64,000 bases of DNA from Porphyridium purpureum. Taxonomy: Eukaryota > Rhodophyta > Bangiophyceae > Porphyridiales > Porphyridiaceae. Shown piece after piece: positions 59,396-64,000 of the stretch (the first letter of the stretch is position 1; each line of letters starts with the position of its first letter). A model generated the notes under the pieces. That model saw nothing but the letters and a program-made list of their open reading frames with translations. It searched no databases and had not been told where the DNA came from. The stretch covers positions 1 through 64,000 of the forward strand of contig VRMN01000023.1 of the NCBI GenBank assembly GCA_008690995.1, in the 5' to 3' direction. The position numbers and the translations under genes are program-made.

Positions 59396-60396
59396 ATGTA
59401 CACCGCTGTACTCCTAGTGCTTTTCACTGTACTCCCACTGTACTTTCACTGCGTTCTCTGTTAAGACCTTGTCACTCAAAGAAGGGTTGGATTCAACAAC
59501 ACTCGAGCTTGCAATCGACACTCCAGAGTGCAAACTTACGATGCTACGCCCTGTACGTTTGCGCGGCTCTTCGCATTCACCCGTCCACCCGGCTTGTGCA
59601 GACTCTGTTGAGACCCTGCTCGTAAAACCACGTCCCCCACAAACCTCCATGATTCTTCCAGCTCCGCTCGAGCACACAATTCGGCACATCACCCCCACTC
59701 CTTCGCACCGACCTCTCGGCCTCTGCGATTCTTCACTTGGCACACCATTCGCCCCGGAGGCAAAGCGCGCACAACAGCTTGATTCTCGCTGTACTCCCGC
59801 TGTACTCCCGCTGTACTCGCGAACCTGTTCACTGTACCCATACCCACTTGTGCAAGATTTTCTCCGCGTTCATTTTCGAGCCTGCGTGCGGCAGAACGCG
59901 CGACGTAGCGCGTACAGCGCGGTGTACCTTCCACATCCAAACCGAGCCGTTTTCGTCTTGCGCGCGCGCGTGCGCGCGTTCATTACGCGTGGCGGTCTGT
60001 GCGTGCTGGTTGTGTGGGCGCCTGCTGCCCGCATGGTTTCTCTTCGGTGTGTGCGTTGGATGCAGACACCACGAATCACAAGAATCACACGGAACAGCGA
60101 GAAGAAACAGCAAGCGCGCGCGCGTGTTTGAAGTCGGTGTGTGTGTGGGTGGGGGCATCGCCAGTTGGTATGAAATCGGGGCGGTTTCAGACGCGCCGCG
60201 TGGCAGCTGCTGCACTAGTGCGTGCGAGAAAGCTAACGGAGTAAGAGGAGCAGGGGAGAGAGGGGAGAGAGAGAGAGAGAGGAAGGAGACCGGTGGGTGG
60301 GGTGGGGTTGTGTGGATTGGACAGCGGCGTGCGTGGTGGTGGTGGTGGTTTCCTGGGTGGAGGGGCGTGGGGATCGTAGCGGGTGAGGCGGGGAGG
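59396..60396 (+). promoter_or_regulatory. Intergenic region with repeated CTGTAC motifs
   Basis: About 1 kb between the MYB and reticulon genes. CTGTAC occurs three times just after the MYB stop (59406-59443) and four times at 59789-59836, again partly at 11-bp period (CGCTGTACTCC repeated). A GA tract is at 60265-60283. It is probably the 3' end of MYB and the reticulon promoter. No gene is seen. Confidence 0.5.
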
Positions 60397-61350
60397 ATGG
60401 AGGGCGACGAGGACGCGTTCACGGCCGCGCCGGCGGCCGAGTATCCAGACGTGCCCGACGTGGTGAAGAGCGTGGGGCAGAGCATGCAGGATGGGGTCGC
60501 GGCCGCCGTGGAGCGGGTGGAGAACGCGACAAGCAGCATGCAGAGCGCCCCGGCAAGCGCGTCCGCGCCGCCGCCGGCGGCCAACGAGTCCGCGGGGATG
60601 AACCCCCTGGCGTACCTGCCCAAGGTGGAGCTGCCGGTCGCCGCAAAGCGGCCCGTCACCACGCTCAATGACGTGATCTACTGGAGGAACCCGCTCGTCA
60701 CCGGGATTGTGTTCGGCACGTTCAACGTCGTGTTCATGCTCGTGCTCTTTGGCAAGTACTCGTTCCTGCGCGTGTTCAGTTCTGCGGCCGTGTTCTACCT
60801 CTTACTCGGCCTCCTCATCGTCAACGGATCCAAGCTTTTGGTCGGCTTCACCGAAAAGGCCCGCATCCCGCAGCCATCGTACGGCGCCGAGTACATCGAC
60901 AAGAAGGTGTGGCTGCCGCGCATCGAAAAGTCGATCGCGACCGTGAACAAGACGATGGACGTCCTGATCGCGGCGCTGTACTGCGTGGACAGCAAGCGAA
61001 CGCTGCAGCTCATGGTCGCGTTCTATTTGCTGTCGCTCGTGGGCCGGGTTATCCCAGACGCCGTGCTCATCTACCTGGTCGGTCTGACGATTTTCACGGC
61101 GCCCGTCGTCTACGAAAACTACAAGGAAGAGATTGACGTGCACCTTGTCAAGATCAAGAAAATGCTCCAGGAGTACTACGCAAAGGGCAAGGCGGCGGCC
61201 GAGGAAAAGGCCGTCGAGCTAAGAAAGGTCGCTGATGTGAAGATGGCCGAACTCAAGGAACAAGTGCAGCAAAAAAGCCAGCCGCTGCTCGAGCAATCGG
61301 GCGTCGCGAAGAAGCTCGGCTTGTCACCGGCGCCGAAAAAGACGCAATAA
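60397..61350 (+). CDS. Reticulon-domain protein
   Basis: A 317-residue protein from the ATG at 60397 (MEGDEDAFTAAPAAEY). An acidic, Ala-rich N-terminus (about 1-75) is followed by a reticulon homology domain, about residues 85-260: DVIYWRNPLVTGIVFGTFNV starts the first long hairpin, a loop (YGAEYIDKKVWLPRIEKSIA) follows, and the second hairpin is VAFYLLSLVGRVIPDAVLIYL with VYENYKEEIDVHL at its end. Reticulons wedge into the ER membrane and shape tubules. The C-terminal Lys/Ala/Glu-rich helix (about 262-305) could be an amphipathic or coiled region. Alternative upstream starts lack an ATG in a good context. Confidence 0.92.
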   Translation: MEGDEDAFTAAPAAEYPDVPDVVKSVGQSMQDGVAAAVERVENATSSMQSAPASASAPPPAANESAGMNPLAYLPKVELPVAAKRPVTTLNDVIYWRNPLVTGIVFGTFNVVFMLVLFGKYSFLRVFSSAAVFYLLLGLLIVNGSKLLVGFTEKARIPQPSYGAEYIDKKVWLPRIEKSIATVNKTMDVLIAALYCVDSKRTLQLMVAFYLLSLVGRVIPDAVLIYLVGLTIFTAPVVYENYKEEIDVHLVKIKKMLQEYYAKGKAAAEEKAVELRKVADVKMAELKEQVQQKSQPLLEQSGVAKKLGLSPAPKKTQ

Positions 61351-61847
61351 GAGAAGAACGGTCGGCTTGCAGGATAGCAGCGAAACTGACTGACTCGCTT
61401 TGGACGGAAGGCGACGAGCGCAGAGGCAGAGGAGGAGAAGCAGAGCGCAGCGGATCTCAGCGCGCCCTGCACAAAATGCCCGTGCATGGCGGCATTCCCC
61501 TCTCGTTGTCTGTTGCTTGGTGGGCCTGAATCATGCTTCCCTCTTCAGCCTGCTTTTTCCTACCTTTCGCCTTCTCTTCAAGTTTGTTCCCTTCGTCTTG
61601 TCGCACGGTACTTGTTTTTCCTGCCCTGTTTTCTTTTTTCTTTTCTTCCTTCTTTTAGCAGAGACCCTGCTGCCGAAGAAGACGCATCGCACGTGTCGTG
61701 TAAGGGGTTAGACGTCACGTGACCGTGCGCACCGCGAGACGCTATTCATAGAGGTCGTGCCTTCCGTTCATCCTTTTTCGGGGGCTATAACCATACTTGA
61801 AATAAACAGGCCGACCTTGTTGGGCAACTTTCGCAGGCGGGGGGAAG
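61351..61847. other. Intergenic, nothing recognised
   Basis: About 500 bp, T- and C-rich near 61600-61660. No gene or repeat is seen. It presumably holds the reticulon 3' end and the promoter of the zinc-ribbon gene. Confidence 0.5.
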
Positions 61848-62183
61848 ATGTTGTCTTGGGCTTGCGGCGCGCTGCCTGCGCGCCTTGCGCGCCCACGCGC
61901 CGCTCATTGTGTTGTACCGCTGCGGATGCTCGCGCAGCCGTCGCGTAAGATGCCGGACAAGACGGTCACGATCTTCTGCAGGAAATGCACTGAGAAATTG
62001 TTCAAGTACCGCAAAGGTGGCAATGGCGCGCTCGTCAAGTGCTGGCTGGAGCGCATCGTCGAGGACTTTACGCGCGAGCCGTGCGTCTGTCCCAAATGTG
62101 GCGTCGAGTTTGCCCGGCATGCCGTTATCAAGGCGCGTCCCGCATACAAGTTCAAGGGCGGGAGTGTGTTTATGAAGAAATAA
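61848..62183 (+). CDS. Small zinc-ribbon protein, probably organelle-targeted
   Basis: A 111-residue protein. The first 34 residues (MLSWACGALPARLARPRAAH...) are Arg/Ala-rich without acids, like a mitochondrial or plastid transit peptide. The mature part could begin near MPDKTVTIFCRKC (ATG 61950, an alternative start). Two CxxC knuckles, CRKC and CPKC, are separated by about 36 residues and flank a basic segment (KYRKGGNGALVKCWLERIV), a zinc-ribbon arrangement. I recall similar small uncharacterised proteins in plants and bacteria. The function is unknown. It is convergent with the SprT-like gene, 92 bp apart. Confidence 0.65.
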   Translation: MLSWACGALPARLARPRAAHCVVPLRMLAQPSRKMPDKTVTIFCRKCTEKLFKYRKGGNGALVKCWLERIVEDFTREPCVCPKCGVEFARHAVIKARPAYKFKGGSVFMKK

Positions 62184-62275
62184 CATCCGTTTTGCTTTTC
62201 CTGGTGGTGGTTGCAACGTGGCGTCGGCGGCAGCAGCAGCATATTCTGCCTCCCTCTCCACGTGCTCGACACGAG

Positions 62276-63208
62276 TCAAGTCAGCTCGAGGCGGCCGCGG
62301 CATTTGCCGCACGCGCTGCGCTGCAGATCGATCGACTTGCTGTTGCGCCCGTACGAGACTCCGCACGCCGCGTTGGTGCATCGGTAGACAAACTTGTACG
62401 CAATTTGATACGAATGACACCTCGAAATCAGCAGAGTCGGGTCAAATTGCGCTGCCTTGAGTGCCCAGAGCTTAAAGCTGGCGCCGTGGTGCGGGCGCTT
62501 CTCGCGGTCGACAATCCATTGTGCCGCGTGGCACAGTTCGTGAGCAAGCGTGTTCCGCAACCGCTCTGTGCGATCTACCACTTTCCAACTCAGCTCGATG
62601 CGAGCTGTGCGCAGACCGGTCGTACCGTCCTGGGCCGCGCGCGTTACTCCAGCAGTCTTGCACAGGCGCTTATTCCATGCCACGTGCACGTGCTCGCGAA
62701 CCCGAACACCGAAAATGTGCGCGCAGTAGTACGCCGTCAACTGGTTCGCCAGCTCTTCGCGGTGGCGCTTAAAGGCATGCTCGCTGAACTCTCTCTGCAA
62801 AAATGCGAGGTCGTAGCCGACCTGATTGACTGGCTCTGCAAGCGATACAGCATGCACTCGCGCGCACAGCTCATCCTCAGACTTGGGCGCCCCATCATGC
62901 CAGTCATCAGCCACTAGCTTTTGCATCGCGCGATCCAGACTCTGCTGCGCCAAGCGATGAGCTTTCGGGTCAGTAAACAGGTCGTCGATTCGCGCTAGCG
63001 CACAGGACTTGTCCTGAGTCACATGGCGGCAGTTTTCGTCGGCGTCGATCTGGATGCCTGCACAGAACGTCGGCTGTTGAATCTCATCCACCAGACGCAG
63101 GATCTCGGGCCATTCGTTCCACCGATACTTTTGCGCCGCGCAACTCGCCAGGCCGCGCACATCCTGAGTGGCTTGAGCGAGTTTCGCGGCCCGCAGCGTA
63201 TTTTTCAT
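62276..63208 (-). CDS. SprT-like metalloprotease, GCNA-type
   Basis: A 310-residue protein from the ATG at 63208. The C-terminal half is a SprT-like domain: RTARIELSWKVVDRTERLRNTLAHELCH (zinc-binding HELCH at about 223-227), HHGASFKLWALKAAQ, then RCHSYQIAYKFVYRCTNAACG and GRNSKSIDLQRSACGKCRGRL, a C4-type zinc ribbon. This string is characteristic of GCNA/Mug113 proteins, which resolve DNA-protein crosslinks. The N-terminal half (about 1-120) is not recognised; it includes CAAQKYRWNEWPEILRLVDEIQQ. The catalytic His/Glu residues are present, so it is probably active and nuclear. Confidence 0.9.
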   Translation of the reverse strand: MKNTLRAAKLAQATQDVRGLASCAAQKYRWNEWPEILRLVDEIQQPTFCAGIQIDADENCRHVTQDKSCALARIDDLFTDPKAHRLAQQSLDRAMQKLVADDWHDGAPKSEDELCARVHAVSLAEPVNQVGYDLAFLQREFSEHAFKRHREELANQLTAYYCAHIFGVRVREHVHVAWNKRLCKTAGVTRAAQDGTTGLRTARIELSWKVVDRTERLRNTLAHELCHAAQWIVDREKRPHHGASFKLWALKAAQFDPTLLISRCHSYQIAYKFVYRCTNAACGVSYGRNSKSIDLQRSACGKCRGRLELT

Positions 63209-63817
63209 GACTAGCGTCTGCCGAGAAGGCTCTCAACGCTACTTTTTTTTACCAGCCGCGCAATGCCAACACAGCAGTATAAATGTTGTCTTGGGCAGGC
63301 TGCTCGCAGGTGCTGTATGTAACCTCTGCCGTCCACACACCTGCGCCTCTGTCTCGCTTCCTCTTCGTCGGCTCACGTGTATTGCGACCGATTTTACAGA
63401 AGCCTCCGACGCCGCGAAGAGGCAGACGACCCGATATGCGAGCCGCAGCGGCGTATCTCGAGCAGTACGTACAGACCACGCAACAAGGTCACATCGACAA
63501 CGTCCCACCCACACCCCCCACTGACGCGTGCGCGCGTTCGCAAAACCAAGTGGTGCCATGCGAACTGTACACTACTGACGATCAGCGAGCGTTACGTGGG
63601 TGTACAGTGGAGCTGAATGAGCTGCGGCGCGCCGTTTTTCAAAATTTTGAAAGAAGAAAAAAAGAAGGCGTAACGGCTACTGGTGTAGTGTACAGTTCGC
63701 GGTGCATTGGCGGATGTCCCGCAGGCAGAATGGGACAAAGTCTGATGTGGGCGCTGGGCAATAAGGCTTTGGTGTGAGGGTGCGTTGGGGCGGAGGAGGA
63801 CGCGCAGATAGCGGGAG
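63209..63817. promoter_or_regulatory. Intergenic with a 16-bp inverted repeat carrying CTGTAC
   Basis: GCGAACTGTACACTAC at 63560-63575 and its exact reverse complement at 63685-63700 are separated by 109 bp, with another GTACAG at 63602. The region lies before the partial gene that starts at 63818 and may be its promoter. No gene is supported. Confidence 0.5.
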
Positions 63818-64000
63818 ATGGACGCGCAACGCAGCGCGCAGTTCGGACTTGCGCCGCCAGTGCTCCACGATGAAAATGCGCTAGCTGGGAAAACGCCGCT
63901 GGGAAAGGCCAAGACCGGTGTTGCGATGCAGGGCCATGCGCAGACGCCCGGAGCGTTGAGGACGCCTGGCGCAAAGCAGTTTGGTGCTCAGGCTAGTGGT
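63818..64000 (+). CDS. N-terminal part of a gene running off the window
   Basis: An ATG at 63818 opens a frame with no stop to the end of the window (61 codons): MDAQRSAQFGLAPPVLHDEN, followed by a Gly/Ala/Lys/Thr-rich stretch with KTPLGKAK, AQTPGAL and RTPGAK. The repeated Thr-Pro sites suggest a phosphoregulated, disordered N-terminus. No family can be named. The CTGTAC inverted repeat lies 118-258 bp upstream. Confidence 0.5.
   Translation, partial: MDAQRSAQFGLAPPVLHDENALAGKTPLGKAKTGVAMQGHAQTPGALRTPGAKQFGAQASG

Overview
The window reads as nuclear DNA of a compact, GC-rich, intron-poor eukaryote. The conserved genes at the right end are uninterrupted open frames: ribosomal protein eS28, HINT3-like, NDUFA9-like, an S26-like protein, a MYB protein, a reticulon and a GCNA/SprT-like protein. 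A DUF3598 protein and a plant-type S26-like protein point to a photosynthetic lineage. A unicellular red alga of the Porphyridium kind is my best guess, by inference only.

Layout. 1-10532: two Ty3/Gypsy copies (A, B) in tandem, sharing the middle LTR. 10533-13830: a decayed tyrosine-recombinase (Crypton-like) transposon and low-complexity DNA. 13830-18540: the first of four related gene units, each coding on the minus strand for a WD40-EH-EH-(PxPx)n-C-terminal-domain protein; two solo LTRs sit in its 5' flank. 19856-34780: a transposon nest. Chromodomain Gypsy element C (19856-26629) abuts a Tc1/mariner remnant that is split by chromodomain Gypsy element D (26918-33854). 34890-49200: the other three WD40-EH units, interrupted by a solo LTR and a Tc1/mariner element with an open transposase frame. 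49222-64000: ordinary host genes, closely packed, often divergent or convergent.

The most interesting system is the WD40-EH family. It has four paralogs with 42-residue WD40 repeats that are nearly identical in framework but vary at blade-surface positions. Repeat number differs (9, 7, 7, 7), as does the proline-rich linker. Similarity between copies groups differently in different parts, which suggests gene conversion. This resembles the architecture and evolution of fungal WD40 NLR allorecognition genes, but carries calcium-binding-type EH domains and an unrecognised C-terminal domain instead of NACHT/HET. An endocytosis-linked recognition or scaffold role is inference.

Other signals are heat-shock-element arrays in the A/B LTRs and a canonical -1 slippery heptamer at their gag-pol overlap. 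Elements C and D have 14-bp perfect palindromes exactly where a tRNA primer-binding site should start, and repeated, partly covarying hairpins in their leaders. A CTGTAC motif recurs, arrayed at 11-bp period upstream of eS28, in host intergenic DNA and in LTRs.
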